NCBI GenBank assembly: GCA_046347155.1
Contig: JAXMGT010000001.1
Span: 1,116,001-1,180,000, forward strand
Length of the DNA stretch: 64,000 nt
Direction: 5' to 3'
From: RPQJ01 sp046347155
Lineage (GTDB): Bacteria > Pseudomonadota > Gammaproteobacteria > Steroidobacterales > Steroidobacteraceae
Shown piece after piece: positions 34,112 through 43,220 of this stretch. Position 1 is the stretch's first letter, and the number at the start of each line of letters is the position of its first letter. Below the pieces are notes generated by a model. The model was given only the letters and a program-made list of their open reading frames with translations. It had not been told where the DNA came from and ran no database searches. Position numbers and translations under genes: made by a program.

Positions 34112-35467
34112 TCAGCGCTTCAGGCGCGCGTACGCGTCCAGCGCGGCGGCGCGGCTTGCGCGGAAATCGACGACCGGCGGCACGGGCTTCGTGCCCGTGA
34201 GCCAGCGTCGCAGGTACGCGCCGTCGGGATCGTGCCGTCCGGCCTGCAGTTCGGGATTGAAGATCCGGAAATACGGCGCCGCGTCGGCACCGCAGCCCGC
34301 GACCCACTGCCAGCCGAGCGTGTTGTTCGCGAGGTCCGCGTCCACCAGCGTGTCCCAGAACCAGCGCGCGCCCTCGAGCCAGTGCTGCCTGAGGTTCTTC
34401 GTCAGGAACGAAGCCACGACCATGCGCACGCGGTTGTGCATCCAGCCGGTCGTCCAGAGTTCGCGCATGCCTGCGTCCACGAGCGGATAGCCGGTGCGGC
34501 CACGCCTCCACGCCTCGAGCCGGCGCTCGTCCGGAGCCCACCCGAAGTCGCGGAACCTCGGGTCGAGCGGCGCCGTCGTCGTGTGCGGGTGGTGATGCAG
34601 CACGTGGTGGGCGAATTCCCGCCAGCCGAGTTCGCGCAGGAATGCGTCCGCGCCACGCTGGACGGCCGGGCGGGCCCCGGCCTGTCCGCGGACCGCGGCG
34701 AGGCACTGCCTCGGTCCGATTTCACCGAAATGCAGGTGCGGCGACAGTCTAGACACGCCGTCGAGGTCTGGCCGGTCGCGTCCGTCGGCGTAGTCGCCGA
34801 GCGCCCGCTCGCAGAAGGACTCGAGACGCGCGTGCGCGCCCGCTTCTCCGGGCGTCCAGGCGGACGCGAGCCCGGCGTCCCAGCGGATCGACGGCAGCAG
34901 GCCGAGTTCGTCGAGTGGCAGGCCGCTCAGGCCCGGGACGCCGGCGAGGCGGGCCGGGGCTGGCACCGGCGCCGGCAGTCCGTCGAGCCGTGGGAGGCAG
35001 GCTCGCCAGTACGGCGTGAACACGCGGTACGGGCCACCGCCGCCGGTGCGGGGCTCCGGCGGTTCGACGAACAGCGACGCATTGGACGTCTCGACCGAGA
35101 GCCCACCGGCCTCGAGGCCCTCGGCCACCGCGCGGTCGCGGGCTGCGACGGCCGGCTCCCAGCGTCGGTTCCAGTGCACCCGGGTGGCGCCGGCTTCCCG
35201 GGCGAGGCCGAGCAGTGCCTCGAGCGTGGGGCCGCGACGCAGCAACAGCGGCGTCCCGAGGCGCTGCAACCGCTCACCGAGCCGGGCGAGGCTGTGGTGC
35301 AGCCACCAGCGGCTCGCCGCCCCGGGCGCCCAGTCGCCGTCCTCTTCGGGCGCATGCACGTACACGGGAACGACCCGCTCGGCCGAGGCCCGGGCCGCGG
35401 CGAGTGCAGGGTTATCCGCGACGCGCAGGTCGCGGCGCAGCCATAGGATGGCGGTGGAGGATTTCAT
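34112..35467 (-). CDS. phr: Deoxyribodipyrimidine photolyase (class I CPD type)
   Basis: This 451-residue FAD enzyme repairs UV pyrimidine dimers using blue light. The start MKSSTAILWLRRDLRVADN was chosen as the family N-terminus; upstream codons overlap the divergent CHAD gene. The antenna domain is followed by the catalytic domain with HLHFGEIGPRQ, WREFAHHVLHHHP, DAGMRELWTTGWMHNRVRM, WFWDTLVDADLANNTLGWQWVAG and NPELQAGRHDPDG. FAD-contacting residues appear intact. Confidence 0.94.
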   Translation of the reverse strand: MKSSTAILWLRRDLRVADNPALAAARASAERVVPVYVHAPEEDGDWAPGAASRWWLHHSLARLGERLQRLGTPLLLRRGPTLEALLGLAREAGATRVHWNRRWEPAVAARDRAVAEGLEAGGLSVETSNASLFVEPPEPRTGGGGPYRVFTPYWRACLPRLDGLPAPVPAPARLAGVPGLSGLPLDELGLLPSIRWDAGLASAWTPGEAGAHARLESFCERALGDYADGRDRPDLDGVSRLSPHLHFGEIGPRQCLAAVRGQAGARPAVQRGADAFLRELGWREFAHHVLHHHPHTTTAPLDPRFRDFGWAPDERRLEAWRRGRTGYPLVDAGMRELWTTGWMHNRVRMVVASFLTKNLRQHWLEGARWFWDTLVDADLANNTLGWQWVAGCGADAAPYFRIFNPELQAGRHDPDGAYLRRWLTGTKPVPPVVDFRASRAAALDAYARLKR

Positions 35468-35495
35468 CGTCGGGGCCGTTGCACGGGACGCTGTC

Positions 35496-36383
35496 ATGAT
35501 AACGACGTCCGGGACGACCGCCACGCGTGTCGACGCCGGCGGGACGCGCCGGCTGCGCCGGGCGGTGCGCGCGCTGCAGTTCGAACTCGCGGCCGTGATG
35601 GCGCGGCTCGGTCGCGCCCGGCCCGACGACCTGCACCGTGCCCGCGTGCTCGCGCGCCGACTGCGCGCACTCGTCGGTGCCTACGCACCGTACTTCGATC
35701 CGATCGGCGCGCGCCGTGCCCGCGCCGCGCTGCAGCGCCTGGCCCGAGCCGTCGATGCGTGCCGGGAAGCCGATGTGCGGATCGCACTGCTCAACGGCAT
35801 CACCTCGACGCGCGGATCACCGTCGACGGGCCGGCGATTCGGGCCGTGGCTCGCCCGCGAGCGTGCCGGCCTCGCACGCGCACTCGCAGCCGGGCTTGTC
35901 ACGAATGATCCGCGACCCGAACTGCGGGCCGCGCTGGACGCGCTGCGGGTCGCCGAGGACGTCCCGGTCGCCGGCCTGCTCGAGCGGCTGCGTCGTGAGC
36001 GCCGGCGGCTGCGCCGACTCGAGCGCGCACGCGGCGGCCGGCGGGCGCTGCACCGGTTGAGGCTCGCGGTGAAGCGACTGCGCTATGCGATTGCGCCGCT
36101 CGAGGACCTGGCGCCGGACGAGGCGCGGTGGTTGCTTGCACGGCTGCGTGCCGCCCAGGTACACCTCGGCGAACGGCATGATGCGCTGCTCGCGATCGAG
36201 TGGTTGCGTACCCATCCCGGAGTCCTCGGACGCGGCGTGGCCGGGGAGATCACGCGCCGCCTCGAGGCCCGGGCGCGCGAGAGCCGTCGGGACGGCCGCG
36301 CGGCCGTGGCGCACGTCGGCGCCGCGTGGAAGGCGTGGCGTCGCGCGACCCGTGACCTCAGAGCGGTGCCTTCGGGCCATTGA
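35496..36383 (+). CDS. CHAD domain protein
   Basis: This 295-residue helical protein is rich in Arg and His, with the CHAD signatures DDLHRARVLARRLRALVGAY and ALHRLRLAVKRLRYAI, and GERHDALLAIEWL near the end. CHAD domains bind inorganic polyphosphate through conserved basic residues; no CYTH (triphosphatase) domain is fused. ATG 35496 was taken; ATG 35448 in the same frame would overlap the photolyase start. The end overlaps the convergent GNAT gene by 26 bp. Confidence 0.85.
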   Translation: MITTSGTTATRVDAGGTRRLRRAVRALQFELAAVMARLGRARPDDLHRARVLARRLRALVGAYAPYFDPIGARRARAALQRLARAVDACREADVRIALLNGITSTRGSPSTGRRFGPWLARERAGLARALAAGLVTNDPRPELRAALDALRVAEDVPVAGLLERLRRERRRLRRLERARGGRRALHRLRLAVKRLRYAIAPLEDLAPDEARWLLARLRAAQVHLGERHDALLAIEWLRTHPGVLGRGVAGEITRRLEARARESRRDGRAAVAHVGAAWKAWRRATRDLRAVPSGH

Positions 36384-36927
36384 GGTCCAGTGTCACGCGC
36401 ACGTGGTCGGCCTCGGTGGCGTGCGTGACTTCGAAGCCGAGGCTGCGTGCCCAGTCGATGAACCGCCGGTTGGTCGCGAGCGTTTCGCCGTAGAGCCGGT
36501 GGATGCCTCGGTGCCGGGCCGCGATGCACAGGGCACGGAAGAGTTCCGTCCCGAGCCCGCAGCCCTGCCAGGCGTCCGCGACGACGATCGCGAATTCGGC
36601 CGACCGTGCGGAGGGTTCGCGCGCATAGCGGCAGACGCCGACGATGCGTTCGCCGCCGCCGTCGGCCGACGTGGCCGCGATCGCGACACGGTCGCGGCCG
36701 TCGAGTTCGAGCAGCCGCTCGGCCAGCGACCGGCTCATGCCGGCCGAGGCGTACTGCAGGCGCAGGTATCGGGTTTCGGGCGAGAGCCCGTCGACGAACG
36801 CGAGTTCGAGCTCCAGGTCGTCCGGCCGCAGGTCCCGTAATCGGGTCAGGCGGCCGTCGCGCGTGCACCAGTCGCGCGCGTGCTCAGCGGGGTCGGGAAT
36901 CGGGGGGGCGGAGGGCGGGTCTTCCAC
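36358..36927 (-). CDS. GNAT family N-acetyltransferase
   Basis: The 189-residue protein is a single GNAT fold. LRDLRPDDLELELAFVDGLSPETRYLR is typical of the group related to protein lysine acetyltransferase Pat C-terminal domains. The acetyl-CoA site motif A is EFAIVVADAWQGCGLGTELFRALC (Q-x2-G-x-G/A pattern), followed by RRFIDWARSLGFEV. The substrate is unknown. The start codon touches the stop of the acidic DUF6763 gene (1-bp overlap), so they are probably co-transcribed. Confidence 0.86.
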   Translation of the reverse strand: MEDPPSAPPIPDPAEHARDWCTRDGRLTRLRDLRPDDLELELAFVDGLSPETRYLRLQYASAGMSRSLAERLLELDGRDRVAIAATSADGGGERIVGVCRYAREPSARSAEFAIVVADAWQGCGLGTELFRALCIAARHRGIHRLYGETLATNRRFIDWARSLGFEVTHATEADHVRVTLDLNGPKAPL

Positions 36928-37280
36928 TAGCGATCGCGATACTCGTCGTCGTCGTCGTCGTAGTCCTCGTCCTCGTCGTCATCCTCGTCGTCGTCCCAGT
37001 CGTCGTCGTCCTCGTCCCAGTCTTCGTCGAGTTCCTCGTCCTCGTCGTCATCCTCGTCCTCGCCGCCATTCTCGTCGTCGTCCACCCAGCCCTCGGGTTC
37101 CTCGGCCAGTTCCAGGTCCATTTCGTTCCATGCGTCGAGGTCGAACTCCTGGACCTCGCCATCGAGCCACTGGATGCGCACGAGTTCCTCGTCCGGGTCG
37201 ACCGACAGGACCTTGAAGACTTCCTCGGCATCGAGGTCCTCGTACCATTGCCCGGCTTCGGGCTCGAAATCGCGGCTCAC
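36927..37280 (-). CDS. DUF6763-like protein with a long Asp/Glu tail
   Basis: Starting at GTG 37280, preceded by TGAGGGAA at good spacing, the product has 117 residues. Residues 1-65 form a small conserved domain (SRDFEPEAGQWYEDLDAEE, then VRIQWLDGEVQEFDLDAWNEM) that I associate with DUF6763. The last 48 residues or so are almost entirely Asp and Glu with a few Trp and Tyr, encoded by GTC/CTC-type trinucleotide runs on the plus strand. An ATG much further upstream would add 51 residues unlike the family. Function unknown; the tail could be a metal- or protein-binding polyanion. Confidence 0.72.
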   Translation of the reverse strand: MSRDFEPEAGQWYEDLDAEEVFKVLSVDPDEELVRIQWLDGEVQEFDLDAWNEMDLELAEEPEGWVDDDENGGEDEDDDEDEELDEDWDEDDDDWDDDEDDDEDEDYDDDDDEYRDR

Positions 37281-37399
37281 GTCGGTTCCCTCAGGAAAAA
37301 GTCGAGATATATCAAACTCGTGCGACCACCTCACTATACGGTCCGCACGAGCGCACAGGCAACCCGGTAGCACCGGAGTGTCAATTTTGCTGCATCGCA

Positions 37400-37405
37400 T
37401 ATAAT
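37400..37405 (+). promoter_or_regulatory. -10 element for the acyl-CoA dehydrogenase gene
   Basis: A perfect TATAAT in an AT-rich patch of the 154-bp divergent region lies 29 bp before the GTG start codon; the start site would be near 37412, leaving a short leader with AGCAGAGGA as ribosome-binding site. The -35 region is weak. Confidence 0.6.
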
Positions 37406-37434
37406 CAGGCGGAAGCCCAGCAGAGGACGCCACC

Positions 37435-39234
37435 GTGTACGCCTATCGCGCTCCGCTCCGTGACATCCGCTTCGTCGTCCATGAAGTCCTCGACATCGAG
37501 GACCACTACCGCAGCTACGGTCGCGACGAACTGAACAAGGACCTGCTCGAGGGCATCCTCGAGGAGGGGGCCAAGTTCGCGGAGACGGTGCTCGCCCCGA
37601 CGAACCGCAGCGGCGACGAGCACGGCCTGCGCTTCGACAATGGCAAGGTGATCACGCCGCCGGGCTTCAAGGAAGCCTACGACCGCTACTGCCAGGACGG
37701 CTGGATCACGATGACCGCCGACCCCGAATACGGCGGCCAGGGCCTGCCGGCCGGGTTCGCGCTGGCGTTCAGCGAGATGCTGATCTCGGGCAACATGGCC
37801 TGGAAGATGTACTCGGGCCTGACCGAGAGCGCGGGCCTGACGCTGGCCGCGCACGGTTCCGAGGAACTGAAGCAGCGCTACCTGCCGAAAATGGTCTCGG
37901 GCGAGTGGGCCGGCACGATGTGCCTGACCGAGGCGCACGCCGGCACCGACCTCGGCATGCTGAAGACGAAGGCCGTCCCGCGTGGCGACGGCAGCTATGC
38001 GGTCACCGGCACGAAGATCTTCATCAGCGCCGGCGAGCACGACCTGACCGACAACATCATCCACCTGGTGCTCGCGCGTCTGCCGGACGCGCCTCCGGGC
38101 ACGAAGGGCATCAGCCTGTTCGTCGTGCCTAAGGTGCTGCCGAACGACGATGGCAGCCTCGGCGCCGCCAACGGCGTCACCTGCGGCTCGATCGAGCACA
38201 AGATGGGCATCACGGCTTCGGCGACCTGCGTGATGCACTTCAACGACTCGGTGGGCTGGCTGCTCGGCAAGGAGAACGAGGGCCTCGCGTGCATGTTCAC
38301 GATGATGAACCACGCGCGCCTCGGCGTCGGCCTGCAGGGGCAGGGCCTCTCGGAAATGGCGTTCCAGGCGGCCGTCGCCTACGCGAACGACCGGATCCAG
38401 GGCCGCTCGCTCACCGGCCCGAAGAACAAGGACAAGCCTGCCGACCCGATCATCGTCCACCCGGACGTGCGCAGGATGCTGCTCACGCAGAAGGCGCTGG
38501 TCGAGGGCGGTCGGGTGCTTTGCTTCCTGACCGGCCGCGAGATCGACAGCGCGCACATGAACCCGGATGCCGACGCGCGCAAGCGCTCCTCGGACCTGGT
38601 GGCGTTCCTCACGCCGGTCGTGAAGGCGTTCCTTTCCGACGCCGCGGTCGAGGTGACGAGTCTCGGCGTGCAGGTGCACGGCGGCCACGGCTACATCCGC
38701 GAGACCGGCGTCGAGCAACTGATGCGCGACGCCCGCATCGCGCCGATCTACGAGGGCACGAACGGCATCCAGTCGCTCGACCTGCTGGGCCGCAAGGTGT
38801 TCGGCACCCAGGGCAAGAGCCAGCAGATGATGGTGGCCCGGATCAAGGAGACGATCGACAAGTTCGGCTCGATCGAGACCGTCGCGCCAATGGCGACCGA
38901 GCTGTCGCGGCGCCTCGAGCAGTGGAACAAGCTCACGCTCGAGCTCGGCATGGCGGCGATGAAGAACCCGGACGAGGCGGGTGCCGCGGCGACCGACTAC
39001 CTCGCGTTCGCGGGTTACGTGTGCATGGGCTGGTGCTGGCTCGCCTCGGCGGGTGTCGCGGCGAAGAAGCTCGAGGCCGGCGGCGGCGACCCGGACTTCT
39101 ACAAGGCCAAGCTCACGACGGCCCGCTTCTACTTCGACCGGCTGCTGCCGCGCGTGGACGCACATGCCGCCGCCGCGCGCGCGGGTTCGTCGGGCCTGAT
39201 GGGCCTGCCCGCGGAGCACTTCGTCTTCTCATGA
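37435..39234 (+). CDS. Acyl-CoA dehydrogenase, DmdC/large C-terminal-domain type
   Basis: This 599-residue FAD enzyme, longer than ordinary ACADs (about 380-400), has the N-terminal extension MYAYRAPLRDIRFVVHEVLDI and a C-terminal ACAD-extension domain seen in 3-methylmercaptopropionyl-CoA dehydrogenase (DmdC)-like proteins. Core motifs are CLTEAHAGTDLG (FAD/substrate), GVQVHGGHGYIRETGVEQLMRDARI and APIYEGTNGIQSLDLLGRK; the Glu of YEGTNGIQ is the likely catalytic base region. GTG start with good Shine-Dalgarno. It overlaps proB by ATGA. The substrate is not deducible. Confidence 0.92.
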   Translation: MYAYRAPLRDIRFVVHEVLDIEDHYRSYGRDELNKDLLEGILEEGAKFAETVLAPTNRSGDEHGLRFDNGKVITPPGFKEAYDRYCQDGWITMTADPEYGGQGLPAGFALAFSEMLISGNMAWKMYSGLTESAGLTLAAHGSEELKQRYLPKMVSGEWAGTMCLTEAHAGTDLGMLKTKAVPRGDGSYAVTGTKIFISAGEHDLTDNIIHLVLARLPDAPPGTKGISLFVVPKVLPNDDGSLGAANGVTCGSIEHKMGITASATCVMHFNDSVGWLLGKENEGLACMFTMMNHARLGVGLQGQGLSEMAFQAAVAYANDRIQGRSLTGPKNKDKPADPIIVHPDVRRMLLTQKALVEGGRVLCFLTGREIDSAHMNPDADARKRSSDLVAFLTPVVKAFLSDAAVEVTSLGVQVHGGHGYIRETGVEQLMRDARIAPIYEGTNGIQSLDLLGRKVFGTQGKSQQMMVARIKETIDKFGSIETVAPMATELSRRLEQWNKLTLELGMAAMKNPDEAGAAATDYLAFAGYVCMGWCWLASAGVAAKKLEAGGGDPDFYKAKLTTARFYFDRLLPRVDAHAAAARAGSSGLMGLPAEHFVFS

Positions 39235-40367
39235 CGCCCGGGGCCGTGGCCGGCGATTCGCGCCTCGCCGCGGCCCGCAGGGTCGTCGTCAAGATCGGCT
39301 CGGCGCTGCTCGTCGAGCGCGGGGCGGGGCGCGTGAACCGCCGTTGGCTCGAGTCGCTGGCGGCGGACCTCGCGCGACTGCGCTCGCGCGGGCAGGAGGT
39401 CGTCGTCGTGTCGTCCGGTGCGATCGCACTCGGGCGACGGGCGCTCGGCCTGCCCTCGGGCAGGCTCGAACTCGAGCAGAGCCAGGCCGCGGCCGCGGTC
39501 GGCCAGATCCGTCTCGCGCATGCCTGGAAGGAAGTGCTCGAACCGCACGGCTGCGCGGTGGCGCAGGTGTTGCTCACGCTCGGTGACACGGAGCAGCGCC
39601 GTCGCTACCTCAATGCGCGTTCGACGCTGACGACGCTGCTGCGCCTCGGGGCCGTACCGGTCATCAACGAGAACGACACAGTCGCGACCGCCGAGATCCG
39701 CTACGGAGACAACGACCGGCTTGCCGCGCGGGTCTCGCAGATGGTGAGCGCGGACGCGCTCGTGCTCCTGTCGGACGTCGACGGCCTGTACACCGCGGAC
39801 CCGACCCGCGACCCGGGCGCACGCCACATCCCGGTCGTCGAGCGGATCACGCCGGAAATCGAGGCGATGGCGGGCGGGTCGGCCTCGGACGTCGGCTCCG
39901 GCGGCATGACGACGAAGCTGATGGCCGCGAAGATCGCGGTGTCCGCGGGTTGCCACATGGCGATCGCCGCGGGCCGCGAGGCCCACCCGCTGGCCCGGAT
40001 CGAGCGCGGCGAACGGGCAACCTGGTTCGTCGCGGACGGGTCGCCGGTCGCTGCACGCAAGCAGTGGATCGCCGGCACCTTGAAGCCGGCCGGCGAGATC
40101 CACGTGGACGACGGGGCGGCTCGCGCGCTGCGCGACGGCAGGAGCCTGTTGCCGGCCGGCGTCACGCGCGTCGCCGGACGTTTCGATCGCGGCGATGCCG
40201 TCGTGGTGCTCGATCCGGCCGGCCGCGAGGTCGCCCGTGGTCTCAGTGCGTATTCGAGCGCCGAGGCCGAGCGCCTTTGCGGCCGGCGGAGTGCGGACCT
40301 CGAGTCGCTGCTCGGGTATCGTGGTCGCGACGAGATGATCCACCGCGACGACCTGGTGCTCACGTGA
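39231..40367 (+). CDS. proB: Glutamate 5-kinase
   Basis: The 378-residue ProB catalyses the first step of proline synthesis. The amino-acid-kinase domain has VVVKIGSALLV, VVVSSGAIALGRRALG, PVINENDTVATAEIRYGDNDRLAARV and DVGSGGMTTKLMAAKIA; the C-terminal PUA domain (about 280-378) includes AGVTRVAGRFDRGDAVVV. It overlaps the stop codon of the acyl-CoA dehydrogenase gene (ATGA) and is overlapped in turn by proA (GTGA). Confidence 0.96.
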   Translation: MTPGAVAGDSRLAAARRVVVKIGSALLVERGAGRVNRRWLESLAADLARLRSRGQEVVVVSSGAIALGRRALGLPSGRLELEQSQAAAAVGQIRLAHAWKEVLEPHGCAVAQVLLTLGDTEQRRRYLNARSTLTTLLRLGAVPVINENDTVATAEIRYGDNDRLAARVSQMVSADALVLLSDVDGLYTADPTRDPGARHIPVVERITPEIEAMAGGSASDVGSGGMTTKLMAAKIAVSAGCHMAIAAGREAHPLARIERGERATWFVADGSPVAARKQWIAGTLKPAGEIHVDDGAARALRDGRSLLPAGVTRVAGRFDRGDAVVVLDPAGREVARGLSAYSSAEAERLCGRRSADLESLLGYRGRDEMIHRDDLVLT

Positions 40368-41632
40368 CCACGCCCGAACTCTCCGCGGCGATGGATGCGA
40401 TCGGCCGTGCCGCGGTCGAGGCCGCGCGGGTGCTCGCGCAGGCGCCGCGTGCGACGAAGGACGCGGCGCTGCTGTCGGCGGCGGCCTCTGTCCGCGAGCG
40501 GCGGGACGCGATCCTCGAGGCCAACGCGCTCGACGTCGAGTCGGCGCGGGCGGCGGGACTGGGGCCCGCGATGATCGACCGGCTGTCGCTCGACGCGGCG
40601 CGCGTCGAGGCGATCGCCGACGGGATCGCGCAGGTGGCGGCGCTCGGGGATCCCGTGGGCACCGTGATCGCCGAGTGGACGCGGCCGAACGGCCTTTGGA
40701 TCCAGCGGGTCCGCGTGCCGCTCGGCGTGATCGGGATCATCTACGAGAGCCGGCCCAACGTGACGGCGGACGCGGGCGCGTTGTGCCTGAAGTCCGGCAA
40801 CGCCGCGATCCTGCGCGGCGGCAGCGAGAGCCGGCGCTCGAGTGCCGCGATCCACGGGTGCTTCCTCACCGGGCTCGAAGCCGCGGGCCTGCCCGCCGGC
40901 TGCCTGCAGCTCGTGCCGACCGCGGACCGCGACGCGGTGGGCTACCTGCTCGGCGCGATGGCCGAATGGGTGGACGTCGTCGTGCCGCGCGGCGGGCGCA
41001 GCCTCGTCGAGCGCGTGCGGCGCGAGGCCAGGGTGCCCGTGATCGGGCACCTCGACGGCAACTGCCACGTCTACGTGGACCGTTCGGCCGACCTGGCCAT
41101 GGCGCGGGAGATCGTCCTCAACGCGAAGCTGCGGCGCACGGGCATCTGCGGCGCGGCCGAGACGCTGCTCGTGGACGCCGGTGGCGCGGCGACGCACCTC
41201 GGGCCGCTGGTGCGGGCGCTGCTCGATGCGGGCTGCGAGGTGCGCGGCGATGCCGCCGTGCGGTCCGTCGATACGCGCGTCGTGCCAGCCACGGAGGACG
41301 ACTGGTACACGGAATACCTCGACGCCGTGATCGCCGCGCGGGTCGTGGACGACGTCGATGCGGCGATCGCCCACATCGCGAAGTACGGCTCGGCGCACAC
41401 GGAGTCCATCGTCGCCGGGGACCCGGCGGCGGCCGAGCGTTTCCTCGCCGGCGTCGACAGCGCAATCGTGCTGCACAACGCGTCGACCCAGTTCGCCGAC
41501 GGCGGCGAGTTCGGGATGGGCGCCGAGATCGGCATCTCGACGGACCGCTTCCACGCGCGCGGACCGGTGGGCGTCGAGCAGCTGACGAGCTACAAGTACG
41601 TCGTGCGCGGCTCGGGCCAGACCCGGCCCTGA
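40364..41632 (+). CDS. proA: Glutamate-5-semialdehyde dehydrogenase (gamma-glutamyl phosphate reductase)
   Basis: The 422-residue ProA reduces gamma-glutamyl phosphate with NADPH. Family motifs include PLGVIGIIYESRPNVTADAGALCLKSGNA, VDVVVPRGGRSLV, VIGHLDGNCHVYVD and the catalytic Cys region KLRRTGICGAAETLLVD. The GTG start overlaps the proB stop. The ending EQLTSYKYVVRG is conserved. Confidence 0.96.
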   Translation: MTTPELSAAMDAIGRAAVEAARVLAQAPRATKDAALLSAAASVRERRDAILEANALDVESARAAGLGPAMIDRLSLDAARVEAIADGIAQVAALGDPVGTVIAEWTRPNGLWIQRVRVPLGVIGIIYESRPNVTADAGALCLKSGNAAILRGGSESRRSSAAIHGCFLTGLEAAGLPAGCLQLVPTADRDAVGYLLGAMAEWVDVVVPRGGRSLVERVRREARVPVIGHLDGNCHVYVDRSADLAMAREIVLNAKLRRTGICGAAETLLVDAGGAATHLGPLVRALLDAGCEVRGDAAVRSVDTRVVPATEDDWYTEYLDAVIAARVVDDVDAAIAHIAKYGSAHTESIVAGDPAAAERFLAGVDSAIVLHNASTQFADGGEFGMGAEIGISTDRFHARGPVGVEQLTSYKYVVRGSGQTRP

Positions 41633-41639
41633 CCGTCGA

Positions 41640-43220
41640 TCAGCCGCCGAGCGCGGCCGTGCCCCCGCGCAGCGACCACACGTCGGCGTCGCCCTGCGCC
41701 CGCAGGTGCTCCGCGATCGAGAGGCTGCGGACGCCGTGCGCACAGACGACGAGACGACGGCCCCCGGACGGGAACCCTCGGCGCCCCGTGACCAGCTCAC
41801 TCATCGGCAGGTGCAGCCCGGTGTCGAGTCCGGGCGGGTCGAGCGCAATTTCCCACGCCTCGCGGACGTCGACGAGCACGTAACCGGCCGCGCGCGCGGC
41901 CTCGAGCGTGTCGAATTCGAGTTCGAGCCCGGCGTCGTCGGTGTCGACGCCCGGGGTGGCTGCCGTTGCCGCGCCGGGCGATTCGTGGTCGCAATCGGCC
42001 CTGCGCGCGGCGCGCAGCGCCCTCGTCGTGCACGACAGCAGGTCCACGAGCACCAGGCCCGGCACCGGGTCCGGCCCGACGCCGAGCAGCAGGCGCAGCG
42101 CGAGCATCGCCTGCATCGCGCCGAGCGTCGCGGGCACCGGGCCGAGCACGCCGGCCTCGGCGCAGGTGCCGGTGGATCCGTCGCGCGGCGGCTCGGGCCA
42201 CAGGCAGCGCACGCAGGGCCAGTCCGGGCGCGGCAGCCAGCACTGCAGCTGGCCCTCGTACTGATGCACGCTCGCAAACACGGCCGGTCGCCGGGCGCGT
42301 ACGGCGGCGTCGCTGACGAGGAACTTCGCGCGCAGCGTGTCCGTGCACTCGACGACGAGGTCGTGGTTGCGCACGAGCGCGTCCACGTCGTCCGGGCCGG
42401 CGTGCCGCGTCACGGCCTCGACCCGTACGTCGCCGTTGATCGCGGACAGCCGTTCCGCGGCGACCTCCGCCTTCGGCCGACCGACGTCGACGACGCCGTA
42501 GAGCGGCTGCCGGTGCAGGTTACTCGCCTCGACCCGGTCGCCGTCGACGATCGTGATCCGTCCGACGCCGGCGGCCGCCAGGTACTGCAGCACCGGCACG
42601 CCGAGTCCGCCGGCGCCGACCACGACGACGGATGCCGCCCGCAGCCTCGCCTGGCCGGCCGCACCGACCTCGGGCAGCGCGACCTGCCGGGAATAATCGT
42701 GGGCGAACGGCGCCGGGGCCGCCGCGTGTGTATGCGTGGCAGCGTGAGTCCGTCCGTCGATGCGCGAATGCTCGTGCGCATCGTCGATCGGCGGCGTCGC
42801 GCAGCGCTCGCAGTTGACCCACCCGGAGTCGCCGTTCGCGTAGTGCTCCTTCTTCCAGATCGGGACGCGGTGCTTCACCTCGTCGATGATCCAGCGACAG
42901 GCCCGGAACGCTTCGTCGCGGTGCGCGGCCGAGACGCCGACCCAGACGGCGAGTTCGCCGACCGCCAGTCTGCCCAGCCGGTGCACGCAGGCGGCGCGCG
43001 CGACGCCGAAACGCCGAATCGCCTCCTCGACGATCCGCTCGCCTTCCTTCACGGCGAGTTCGGCATAGGCCTCGTACTCGAGGCGTTCGACGGCCTGACC
43101 GTCGCTGTGGTCCCGCACCCAGCCCTCGAAGCCCGCGTGGCCGCCGCAGGCCGGGTCGGCGAGCGCCGCGCGCAACGTCGTCGGGTCGATCGGCGCGTTC
43201 GTGAATTCGAAGGGGCGCAT
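41640..43220 (-). CDS. MoaE-MoeB-rhodanese fusion (molybdopterin synthase large subunit plus MoaD-activating enzyme)
   Basis: One 526-residue polypeptide joins three functions of molybdopterin synthesis. Residues 1-140 are MoaE, with the catalytic-lysine region DEVKHRVPIWKKEHY (115-127). Residues about 175-410 are a ThiF/MoeB E1-like adenylyltransferase (VVVGAGGLGVPVLQYLAAAG, NLHRQ at 235-239, zinc-site C336-x2-C339). Residues about 432-526 are a rhodanese with active-site loop C493-AHGVRS. A His-rich linker lies at 145-175. It overlaps moaD by one base (stop/start TGATG). MOCS3-like MoeB-rhodanese is common in eukaryotes; adding MoaE is unusual. Confidence 0.9.
   Translation of the reverse strand: MRPFEFTNAPIDPTTLRAALADPACGGHAGFEGWVRDHSDGQAVERLEYEAYAELAVKEGERIVEEAIRRFGVARAACVHRLGRLAVGELAVWVGVSAAHRDEAFRACRWIIDEVKHRVPIWKKEHYANGDSGWVNCERCATPPIDDAHEHSRIDGRTHAATHTHAAAPAPFAHDYSRQVALPEVGAAGQARLRAASVVVVGAGGLGVPVLQYLAAAGVGRITIVDGDRVEASNLHRQPLYGVVDVGRPKAEVAAERLSAINGDVRVEAVTRHAGPDDVDALVRNHDLVVECTDTLRAKFLVSDAAVRARRPAVFASVHQYEGQLQCWLPRPDWPCVRCLWPEPPRDGSTGTCAEAGVLGPVPATLGAMQAMLALRLLLGVGPDPVPGLVLVDLLSCTTRALRAARRADCDHESPGAATAATPGVDTDDAGLELEFDTLEAARAAGYVLVDVREAWEIALDPPGLDTGLHLPMSELVTGRRGFPSGGRRLVVCAHGVRSLSIAEHLRAQGDADVWSLRGGTAALGG

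Noticed and set aside
35016..35495. Extension of the CHAD gene upstream to 35016
   Set aside because: The additional 160 codons are antisense to photolyase and have no CHAD features.
36944..37090. CRISPR-like or satellite repeat in the GTC-rich stretch
   Set aside because: Units are 3 bp and irregular and encode the acidic tail; no spacers or constant repeat length.
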